Below, in pieces: positions 55,964 to 63,168 of a stretch of 64,000 nt of DNA. The position numbers and the translations under genes are program-made. A model generated the notes under the pieces. It was given only the letters and a program-made list of their open reading frames with translations, had not been told where the DNA came from and did not search any database. Where the stretch lies: contig NZ_ATWN01000001.1 of assembly GCF_000421265.1 (NCBI RefSeq), positions 806,001 to 870,000 on the forward strand, given 5' to 3'. How positions within the stretch are numbered: the first letter of the stretch is position 1; each line of letters begins with the position of its first letter. The stretch is from Thalassospira lucentensis MCCC 1A00383 = DSM 14000. GTDB taxonomy: Bacteria > Pseudomonadota > Alphaproteobacteria > Rhodospirillales > Thalassospiraceae.

Positions 55964-56806
55964 TAAAGGGGCGCGCGGGTCTGTGTCTTGCCGAACCACA
56001 TTGCGCAGTGTGCCGAGACCCGAAATCTCGACCTCGATGACGTCACCATCGCTCAGGAATTCCTTGGGATCGCGTGACGACCCAAAGCCCGAAGGTGTGC
56101 CGGTCACGATCACATCGCCCACGTGCAGCGGCGCGAAGGTGGAGATATAGGAAATGAGCCAAGGGATATCGAAGATCATTTGATCCATCGCAATGGCCTG
56201 TTTCACGACACCGTTGACCCGCGTTTCGAGGGCGAGTGCGGTCGGGTCGGGGACTTCGTCGGTGGTGACCAGCCAAGGGCCGAAACCCGCGCTTTGATAG
56301 AAGTTCTTGCCGGGTGTGAATTGCGTGGAATGTTTTTGCCAATCGCGGACGCTGCCATCATTAAAACAGCTGTAGCCGGCGACGTGTCGCATCGCTTCCG
56401 CGCGTTCGATCTTGTGACCCGGCGCCCCGATGATGACGGCAAGTTCCCCTTCGAAATCATATTGTTCCGAGTGCGCTGGCTTGATAACGGGCCGGTCGTG
56501 GCCGGTTTGAGCGTCGGCGCAGCGGGTGAACATCAATGGAAAGGTCGGGTCGGGCTTGCCCGCCCGCGACGGCTCGTGAAAATTGGTCGCTACGCAGAAG
56601 ATCTTGGATGGATCGGTGATCGGAGGGAGCAATTTGACAGCACTGAGCGGAATCGGTTTTCGCGAGTCGGACGTGGGCGTTTCATCCTTCATAACGGCAG
56701 GAAGGTAGGCGCGCAGGTCTGCGGCTGCGTCGATGGGCTGGATCATGTCCTCGCGAACCTGTCCGAAACCTCGGCTGCCCAGATATTCGAATGTTACAAA
56801 TTTCAC
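55952..56806 (-). CDS. Fumarylacetoacetate hydrolase-family protein
   Basis: 284 residues with a GTG start at 56806 behind a strong AGGAGGGA site. Metal ligands Glu119 and Glu121 (QYDFEGELAVI) and Asp150 (CFNDGS) are in place; VTGTPSGFGSSRDP is the family signature. Members hydrolyse C-C bonds of acylpyruvates or act as hydratase/decarboxylase in meta-cleavage pathways. First gene of the minus-strand operon, divergent from the GntR regulator. Confidence 0.9.
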   Translation of the reverse strand: MKFVTFEYLGSRGFGQVREDMIQPIDAAADLRAYLPAVMKDETPTSDSRKPIPLSAVKLLPPITDPSKIFCVATNFHEPSRAGKPDPTFPLMFTRCADAQTGHDRPVIKPAHSEQYDFEGELAVIIGAPGHKIERAEAMRHVAGYSCFNDGSVRDWQKHSTQFTPGKNFYQSAGFGPWLVTTDEVPDPTALALETRVNGVVKQAIAMDQMIFDIPWLISYISTFAPLHVGDVIVTGTPSGFGSSRDPKEFLSDGDVIEVEISGLGTLRNVVRQDTDPRAPLFSQ

Positions 56807-56873
56807 GGTCCCTCCTAAAGGGTCGCGTCCAGGCGGACAGCATTTGAGTTTAATTATCTGATGATGTCATAAA

Positions 56874-56956
56874 TTTACGAAAAAACAAGCATGTTTCGCA
56901 TAAGCAGGTGTGCTAGTCTGGATGCAAGGTAGGGAAAATCCAGTAGATTTGCGAAA
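56874..56956. promoter_or_regulatory. TTT(N)CGAAA motifs in the FAH/GntR divergent region
   Basis: TTTACGAAA at 56874-56882 and TTTGCGAAA at 56948-56956 lie between the divergent FAH gene and the GntR/FCD regulator gene. A partial copy, TTTCGCA, is at 56894-56900. They resemble the sites at 55936 and 59094 and may be bound by the regulator. Confidence 0.4.
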
Positions 56957-57061
56957 TTTTTCCTGTCGTTTTGTGTTTGCTAGCGCTACTTTGTGCTGAC
57001 AAGCCATGTTCCGTTCGCGTCATGCGTGCGGTTCCAAGTCGGATAAACGGAGGCAGCTGAG

Positions 57062-57757
57062 ATGAAGACGAAAGGCGAAACCCGCGCCAGTGATGTACAC
57101 ACTCGCATGCGTGCTGACATCTTGAGCTGTGAACTCAAACCTGGCGACAAGCTGAGATTCGAAGCCTTGAAAGACCGGTACGATGTGAGCTTCTCAACGC
57201 TGAGGGAGGCTTTGGCCCGGCTCTCGGCAGAGAGCCTCGTTGTCTCGGAAGGTCAGCGCGGCTTTGTCGTCGCCCCGGTATCCATTGCTGATCTCAAAGA
57301 TCTAACCAATGCCAGAGTTCTGCTTGAACGCGAAGTGCTGCGGCTGTCGATGGAATATGGTGACGATAAGTGGGAGGCCGATATACTGGCGAGCTATCAT
57401 CGCATGGACAGGCTCCAGACCCGCCTCGGCGCTCACTACTATTTCGACGAGGAGTGGGCCCGTCTTCACGGTGCGTTCCACAGGTCGTTGGTTTGTGCCT
57501 GCAAGTCGCCTGTATTGCTTGATATGCGTCTCCATCTGTTTGATCGCGCAAACCGATATCGCCGCATGTCCTCCCAGTTCAGAACAAAATGGCGCCCCAA
57601 AGACGTGGAGCACAAAGCAATCATGGACGCCACGCTCGACCGCGAACCCGAAGCGCTGGACCTGATCGGACGTCATATCCGTGAAACGACCGAAAACGTC
57701 ATCGAGTTTGCCGGACATCTTTTTGTGCAGGATGAAGTCACGGCTTCAGTCGTATAG
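57062..57757 (+). CDS. GntR-family (FCD) transcriptional regulator
   Basis: 231 residues: N-terminal winged helix (about 8-75; LKDRYDVSFSTLREALARLSAESL) and an all-helical FCD ligand domain with metal/ligand residues in LHGAFHRSLV and VEHKAIMDATLDREPEALDLIGRHI. FCD regulators usually repress catabolic genes and are released by a pathway carboxylate. AGGCAGCTGAG precedes the ATG. Divergent from the FAH operon, so control of it is likely. Confidence 0.88.
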   Translation: MKTKGETRASDVHTRMRADILSCELKPGDKLRFEALKDRYDVSFSTLREALARLSAESLVVSEGQRGFVVAPVSIADLKDLTNARVLLEREVLRLSMEYGDDKWEADILASYHRMDRLQTRLGAHYYFDEEWARLHGAFHRSLVCACKSPVLLDMRLHLFDRANRYRRMSSQFRTKWRPKDVEHKAIMDATLDREPEALDLIGRHIRETTENVIEFAGHLFVQDEVTASVV

Positions 57758-57834
57758 CGAAGACTTCGGCGCGTTAGGTCAGTCCGACGCTTGTACCCTA
57801 ATACTGTTTAGTTATTTGATAGCGCTCCCGGGTT

Positions 57835-58040
57835 GCTGGGTTGGTGCGTGATCCTCATGCCGGTGACCTGTTCGTGTTCGGGGGGAGGCTCGCTTCCGAA
57901 TACCCTCTGGCACGATGGCGTCGGCATGTCCCTCTATGCCAAGCGGCTCCAGAAGGGAGCTTCATCTGGCCGGTTCCGAAGGACGGAGTGGTTGCGATCT
58001 CGACGGCTCAACTGGCCTATATGCTCGATCACTCATGTCG
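57835..58040 (+). pseudogene. IS66-family TnpB remnant with two frameshifts
   Basis: One frame reads VRDPHAGDLFVFGGR, a second frame reads NTLWHDGVGMSLYAKRLQKG, and the first frame resumes with SFIWPVPKDGVVAISTAQLAYMLD. Together they reconstruct the IS66 accessory protein TnpB (Orf2) through two compensating frameshifts. TnpA and the transposase TnpC are absent. The rest of 57758-58208 holds nothing I can identify. Confidence 0.72.
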
Positions 58041-58208
58041 ATGCCTCTCCTTGTCAGGCTGACTGATTCTCAGATCCAGGTTGGAAATGGTGTGGTTTCG
58101 AAGACAGTGCGCCGCATCGAGCACAGATGAGGCGTTGGGAAACAGGTAAGCCTGCTTGTCTTCCCCCTGGAACTGGGCCGCGCACAGCCACGCGAAGCAG
58201 GTCGCCTA

Positions 58209-59043
58209 GGGTCTGGACTCAATTTGCCCATCATCTGATTGCAAAAATCCTGACCATATTGAGGAAGTTTTCTGCACACTTTTCGTATCGTGTAGTGAGC
58301 CGCCTCATATCCTTCATGCGACAGAAAAAGCGTTCAACCAGATTGCGTTTGGCGTAAAGGCCAGCATCATGGGGGATCGGCTTTTGGGTATTTACCTTGG
58401 CGGGGATCACCGGCAAAGCCCCTTCATCCACTATCTCTTGACGGATACGTGCACTGCCGTAGGCCTTGTCGGCGACAATGGCCAATGGTGGTTTTGACCA
58501 ATTCAGGAAGCAGTCGATCATCTTGCTGTCGTGGAGTTGTCCGCCACTGACCGCAAGGCGTAACGGGCGGCTGAGTACATCTACAGCGGCGTGAACTTTA
58601 CTTGTCCTGCCGCCGCGTGAGCGTCCAATACCTTCTGCCAGTTCCCCTTTTTTGACCCAGCCGTTGCGCGGTGAGCCTTCACAGTCGAACTGTCGATAAA
58701 GACAAGGGCATCTTCATCTTCTGATGCCAGGGCCTCGAATATATCGCGCCATATGCCGCGTTCTCCCCAGCGGACATAACGATTATAGACCGTCGTAGGC
58801 GGGCCATACCTTCCCGGAAGATCCCGCCAGGGCGCGCCGGTTCGAAGAATGTAAAAGATGCCATTGAGAACTGTTCTGTCGTCGCGCCGCTTCGGCCCTC
58901 GACCGTCAACCGGAAGAAGCGGAGCAATGATCGCCCATTCTTTGTCGCTCAAATCAAATCGTGCCATGTGATTACTCCCTTTCCCAAAGGGTGAATCACA
59001 TTTCGAATATAAATTTCAAGCGTTCCAATTGGGTTCAGACCCT
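58209..59043 (-). mobile_element. Intact IS5-family (IS427-like) insertion sequence
   Basis: About 835 bp bounded by imperfect inverted repeats of 16 bp, GGGTCTGGACTCAATT (58209-58224) and the complement of a GGGTCTGAACCCAATT form (ending 59043). Both ends are flanked by CTA/TAG, so a CTAG or TA target duplication is possible. It carries two overlapping transposase frames on the minus strand joined by a -1 slip site. It lies between the GntR gene and the dehydrogenase gene. Confidence 0.85.
58231..58967 (-). CDS. IS5-family transposase, expressed by -1 frameshift (OrfAB)
   Basis: OrfA (58581-58967, 128 residues, MARFDLSDKEWAIIAPLLP) carries the first catalytic Asp in VFIDSSTVKAH. The second frame continues as ELAEGIGRSRGGRTSKVHAA through IVADKAYGS (second Asp) and ERFFCRMKDMRRLTTRYEK (Glu). 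The switch lies at the heptamer A AAA AAG (58647-58653, minus strand), a classic -1 slippery site. Both frames are undamaged, so the element may be active. Confidence 0.87.
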
Positions 59044-59200
59044 AGTCGCAGCCCTCACCGAAGGGATAATCTTCTCCCACATTCTTACATAATTTCGAAA
59101 AAAATTTGATCTGTCGTAAAAACTGTGAATAATGGGCGTCAAGAAAGAATTTGGGCCGTGCTTTTTAGTGTGTTCGGCCTTTTGTTCAGGGGAGGAAATC
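59044..59200 (+). promoter_or_regulatory. Upstream region of the dehydrogenase-cupin-importer genes
   Basis: TTTCGAAA (59094-59101, perfect palindrome) sits just before a possible promoter TTGATC (59106-59111), 16 bp, AATAAT (59128-59133). A site overlapping the -35 would suit a repressor. GGGGAGGAAATC immediately precedes the ATG at 59201. Confidence 0.4.
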
Positions 59201-60334
59201 ATGAACGCGAAAGTAGATGTGATTCCGCAGACCATGACGGCTGCGCGAATGCATGAGGTGGGTGGAGAGCTCAAGATCGAGGAAGTTCCGACGCCAAAAC
59301 CCGGCTCGATGGATGTATTGGTGCGTGTTCGCTCCTGCGGCATCGTGCCGAACCTCGGCAATATCCTTGCAAACTGGCCCACGTGGTTCCCGCACATGCC
59401 GCTGCCGCCTCTGCCGGCGATTTTCGGTCTGGACCCCACTGGCGAAATCGCCGCTGTAGGTGACCAGGTGCACAACCTCAAGCCGGGCGATCGGGTCTAC
59501 GTGAATCCCGGCCGGTCTTGCGGATCGTGCCGCCATTGTCGCCGCGGCGACGGCCTGTCTTGCCAGCACTATGCCTTCCAGGGCTATTTCGGCTTTTCCG
59601 AACATGCATTGCAGACTTATGGCGACTACGACACCGGCGGTCTTGGCGAATATATGACCGCCCCGTCCAACGCGATCGTCAAGCTGCCCGACAATCTCGG
59701 CTTCGACGAGGCGGCGCGGTTGGGCTACATGGGTACTGGATACTCCGCGCTCAAGAAAACTGGCGTGGGGCCGACCGACACCATCTTGGTGAATGGCATC
59801 TCCGGGACGCTCGGGATTTCCTGCGCGCTGTTTGGCCTGGCTATGGGCGCCAAGAAGATCCTCGGGACCGCCCGCAACAAGGACTTGCTCGCCGAGATCA
59901 AGGCGTTTGCACCGAACCGGATCGAGACCTTCTCGATCAACGACGGCGACATCGAAGCGTGGGCACGCAGCCACACCGAGAACGGCGAAGGCGTCGATGC
60001 CTTCATCGACTGCAACGGCCCGGGTGCCGGTCACGATGCCTTCCTGCAGGGTGTCCGGTCGCTGCGCCGGGGCGGTATCGCCATCGATATCGGGGCGGTC
60101 ATGGGCGAGATTCCGATGGATATCCACACGATGATGGACCGCAACCAGCGGTTCCAGGGATCAGCTTGGTTTACCACGCATGAAGGCCAGGAGATGGCCG
60201 ACATGATCGGCTCGGGTATCGTCGATTTCTCGATCCTCGAAACCCAGGTGACGCCGCTGGCGGACGTCAACACGGCGATCTCGGGAATTGCGGAGCGCCA
60301 CGGCGGCTTCTCGAACTTCGTGATCCGTCCGTAA
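59201..60334 (+). CDS. Alcohol dehydrogenase-like MDR protein lacking catalytic zinc ligands
   Basis: 377 residues, medium-chain dehydrogenase fold. The structural zinc lobe is intact (Cys107, 110, 113 and 121 in SCGSCRHCRRGDGLSC), but the catalytic zinc positions are changed: Val49 in SCGIVPN where GIC is usual, Leu77 in FGLDPTG where GHE is usual, and Tyr176 in LGYMGTGY where Cys is usual. The cofactor loop reads VNGISGTLGIS instead of GxGxxG. A perfect ribosome site supports the start at 59201. It is probably an NAD(P)H reductase or dehydrogenase with a non-zinc mechanism; substrate unknown. Confidence 0.82.
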   Translation: MNAKVDVIPQTMTAARMHEVGGELKIEEVPTPKPGSMDVLVRVRSCGIVPNLGNILANWPTWFPHMPLPPLPAIFGLDPTGEIAAVGDQVHNLKPGDRVYVNPGRSCGSCRHCRRGDGLSCQHYAFQGYFGFSEHALQTYGDYDTGGLGEYMTAPSNAIVKLPDNLGFDEAARLGYMGTGYSALKKTGVGPTDTILVNGISGTLGISCALFGLAMGAKKILGTARNKDLLAEIKAFAPNRIETFSINDGDIEAWARSHTENGEGVDAFIDCNGPGAGHDAFLQGVRSLRRGGIAIDIGAVMGEIPMDIHTMMDRNQRFQGSAWFTTHEGQEMADMIGSGIVDFSILETQVTPLADVNTAISGIAERHGGFSNFVIRP

Positions 60335-60341
60335 GAAGTTC

Positions 60342-60368
60342 ATGCCCGGCCTTGGGAAGGCCGGGCAT
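60342..60368 (+). terminator. Perfect hairpin between the dehydrogenase and cupin genes
   Basis: ATGCCCGGCCTT and AAGGCCGGGCAT form a perfect 12-bp stem with loop GGG, 8 bp after the stop, followed by TTCC. Without a T-run it is a weak terminator and may only modulate read-through. Confidence 0.6.
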
Positions 60369-60395
60369 TTCCAAACTTGAAGGGAGGAGATCCCA

Positions 60396-60935
60396 ATGCA
60401 AATCAGACGTGTCGTCACAGCCAAGAACGAGGCAGGCAAGTCCGTCGTAGTTTCGGACGGCCATTCGCCGCGCGAGATGGTCTTTCAGCACACCAAGGGA
60501 TTCGTCTCGTCGCCACTGTGGATGGTGGATGAAACCCCCGACCTGACCAAGGGCCATGCGGAAACCATGGACGGTGACGGTTCCGTGCTCGCCCCGGCTG
60601 GCGGTGCGACCTTCCTCGTTGTCACTTTCCCGCCGGACTCGGTCGTGTTCGAACCGGGCTGGGATCCGGAAAAGGCCGGGATGGAGCACGCTCAGGCCGC
60701 GCCGGGGATCGTCGATACATTCGAAATGGAGAACCCAGGCATGCACACAACCCCGACGCTCGATTTCGCGACGGTGGTTGCAGGGGAGGTCGTGCTGGAG
60801 CTTGACGACGGCAAGACCGTGACGCTCAAGGCCGGCGACACCGCTGTCCAGCACGGCGTCCGCCACGCCTGGCGCAACCCGAGCAACGAACCGGCGACCG
60901 TGTCCTTTGTCATGATCGGCGCCAAGACCGAGTGA
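60396..60935 (+). CDS. Cupin-domain protein
   Basis: 179 residues with a single C-terminal cupin barrel. Motif 1 is degenerate (MHTTPTLDFATVVAGEV in place of HxH...E), motif 2 is GDTAVQHGVRHAWRN with the usual His. Metal binding is therefore uncertain. Cupins in catabolic clusters act as dioxygenases, isomerases or ligand-binding proteins. GGGAGGAG precedes the ATG. Between the dehydrogenase-like gene and the importer. Confidence 0.8.
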   Translation: MQIRRVVTAKNEAGKSVVVSDGHSPREMVFQHTKGFVSSPLWMVDETPDLTKGHAETMDGDGSVLAPAGGATFLVVTFPPDSVVFEPGWDPEKAGMEHAQAAPGIVDTFEMENPGMHTTPTLDFATVVAGEVVLELDDGKTVTLKAGDTAVQHGVRHAWRNPSNEPATVSFVMIGAKTE

Positions 60936-61074
60936 TCGCGAACAGCTGACGATGAGGGTGGCGAGCCGGTTCACGGCTTGCTGACAGACCGCTCACGAAA
61001 GGCACCGGTCAAGAGTGCCGCACGCTCCAATCGGGCGTGATGACTTCGTAATGCCTATTCCAAGGGAGGAAACC

Positions 61075-62292
61075 ATGGATTTCAAACGACGCGGCCTGCT
61101 GGCCGTCACCGCAGCCTGTGCGCTGGCCCTGACCTCTGTTGCAGGCATGGCCATGGCGCAGGATCGTACTTCTGTCCGCATCGGCTATGCCGTGTCCAAG
61201 ACCGGCGTCAACGCGGCGGGTGCCAACACCACGACAATCCCGAACTATGAACTCTGGGCGAAAGATGTCGAAGCGGCGGACGGACTGACCTTGCCGGACG
61301 GATCGAAGCTCCCTCTCGAGATCATCGCATATGACGACCGTTCGGCGACCGAGGACCTCGTGCGCTCGGTCGAACGCCTAGCCCGGCAGGACGAGGTCGA
61401 TTTCATCCTCGCGCCGTGGGGCACCGGCTTCAACCTGGCCGTTGCACCGCTGTTTGCGCGCTTCGGCTATCCGCAGCTTGCGGGCACGTCGGTCGTTCCG
61501 AATATCGACGGCCTCTCGGACCGCTGGCCCAACAGCTTCTGGCTTCTTGGTTCGTCCGAGGCTTATGCACATGCGCTTGTCGACGTGCTGCAACCGGCTG
61601 TCAACTCCGGGGAGCTGAACGGCAAGGTCGCTATGATCTCCATCGCGGACGGCTTCGGGATCGAACTGTCCGCTGGCGCGCGCGACGCGTTCGAAGAGGC
61701 TGGGTTCGATCTTGTCATGGACAAGACCTACCCGCTGGGAACGCAGGATTTCGCGACACTGTTGCAGGAGGCCGAAGCCAGCGGCGCGGACATCTTCGTG
61801 GCCTATTCCTACCCGGGCGACACTTTCGCGATCACCGCGCAGTCCAAGCTTTCGTCTTACAATCCCAAGGTCTTTCATCCTGGGGTCGGGACCAACTTTC
61901 CGATCTACGCGCCGATGAACGACGGCAATGTAGAGGGCGTCATGAGCCTGGGCGGGATCGACGCGAACAGCCAGGCGATTCAGGACTACAGGGCACGTCA
62001 CGTCGCGCTTCTAGAGAAGGAGCCCGACAGCTGGGCCAGCCCGGTGATCTATGCTTCGCTTCAGATGCTGCAGCAGGCCATTGGACGCAAAGGCCTGGAC
62101 CGGGAAGCGGTAAGTGAGGAGCTGGCCAGCGGCACGTTCGACACTATCCTCGGCTCGATCTCTCTGGAGGAGAACCAACTCAAGGACATGTGGTATATTG
62201 GACAGTGGCAGGATGGCCTCTTCGTCGGCATATCTCCGACCGATAAGCCCGGCGCTGCGGACGCCACCATTCCCAAACCTGACTGGAACTGA
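61075..62292 (+). CDS. Branched-chain-amino-acid-type ABC transporter, periplasmic binding protein
   Basis: 405 residues from MDFKRRGLLAV, behind AAGGGAGGAAACC; a longer frame to 61015 lacks support. Signal peptide with twin basic lead (KRR) cleaved near AMAQ. The mature part starts VRIGYAVSKTG and follows the type I LivJ/amide/aromatic-acid binding fold (ARQDEVDFILAPWGTG). Such proteins often bind aromatic or carboxylic compounds, not branched amino acids; the neighbouring ring-cleavage genes make that plausible here. Confidence 0.85.
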   Translation: MDFKRRGLLAVTAACALALTSVAGMAMAQDRTSVRIGYAVSKTGVNAAGANTTTIPNYELWAKDVEAADGLTLPDGSKLPLEIIAYDDRSATEDLVRSVERLARQDEVDFILAPWGTGFNLAVAPLFARFGYPQLAGTSVVPNIDGLSDRWPNSFWLLGSSEAYAHALVDVLQPAVNSGELNGKVAMISIADGFGIELSAGARDAFEEAGFDLVMDKTYPLGTQDFATLLQEAEASGADIFVAYSYPGDTFAITAQSKLSSYNPKVFHPGVGTNFPIYAPMNDGNVEGVMSLGGIDANSQAIQDYRARHVALLEKEPDSWASPVIYASLQMLQQAIGRKGLDREAVSEELASGTFDTILGSISLEENQLKDMWYIGQWQDGLFVGISPTDKPGAADATIPKPDWN

Positions 62293-62295
62293 GGG

Positions 62296-63156
62296 ATGTT
62301 TTTCTCGACACTTGTCATCGGGCTTGTACTGGGTGGGACCTATGCGCTGATCGCGCTCGGACTCACCATCCAGTACGGCATCGCCCGGATCATGAATCTG
62401 GCCTATGGCGAGATTACCATCGCCGGGGCGTTCTTCGTCTTCCTTCTCGTATCCTCCATGGGGCTCAGCCCGTTGCTCGGCTTGGTGCTCGTGGTTCCCC
62501 TGGGGTTCGCCCTGTCCTGGCTGCTCTACGGGATCGTGTTCCATCCGCTGGTGAAACGCGCATCCCATGCCGGACAGCTTGAGATCGACTCGATCCTCGT
62601 GACTTTCGGGCTGATGTTTTTGGCCCAGGGTCTCTTCACCATGTTCTTCGGGTCCGAATTTGCCGGCTACAGCTGGCTTCAGACGCCGGTCAATCTGTTG
62701 GGGGCCAAGATCGCCGCCGGTCGCGTGCTGGGTCTGCTGATCGCCGTGCTGATTGGCGGGGGCCTGTGGCTGGCCATGCAGCGCACCAGATGGGGCGTCA
62801 ACCTGCGGGCGGTGGCCAACCACCCTGAATTCGCCCCGCTGGTGGGCATCAACCGCAACAGCGCCGCGCGTGTGGCCTTTGGCCTGGGCGGTGCCATCGC
62901 GGCGGCGGGCGGAGCGGTGATGTCGATGTACCAGCCCTTTACCGCCGTCGACGGGGGCTTCCTGACCATGAAGGCGCTTGTGATCGTCATCATGGGCGGG
63001 GTCGGAAATCTGGGCGGTGCCCTCATGGCGGGCCTGATGATCGGGGTGGTCGAAGCCTATGTGTCCTACGCCATCGACCCCGGCCTCACGCTTGCCGCGA
63101 CCTATACGATCTTCCTTGGCGTGCTGTTGTGGCGCCCCAAGGGCCTGTTTGCCTGA
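62296..63156 (+). CDS. Branched-chain-amino-acid-type ABC transporter permease LivH
   Basis: 286 residues, about eight membrane segments. The LivH signature LGGTYALIALGLTIQYGIARIMNLAYGE is at the N-terminus, and VGGVGNLGGALMAGLMIGVVE-like sequence near the C-terminus contacts the ATPase. It starts 3 bp after the binding-protein stop, with no hairpin between. Confidence 0.9.
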   Translation: MFFSTLVIGLVLGGTYALIALGLTIQYGIARIMNLAYGEITIAGAFFVFLLVSSMGLSPLLGLVLVVPLGFALSWLLYGIVFHPLVKRASHAGQLEIDSILVTFGLMFLAQGLFTMFFGSEFAGYSWLQTPVNLLGAKIAAGRVLGLLIAVLIGGGLWLAMQRTRWGVNLRAVANHPEFAPLVGINRNSAARVAFGLGGAIAAAGGAVMSMYQPFTAVDGGFLTMKALVIVIMGGVGNLGGALMAGLMIGVVEAYVSYAIDPGLTLAATYTIFLGVLLWRPKGLFA

Positions 63157-63168
63157 AGAGGATAGGAT

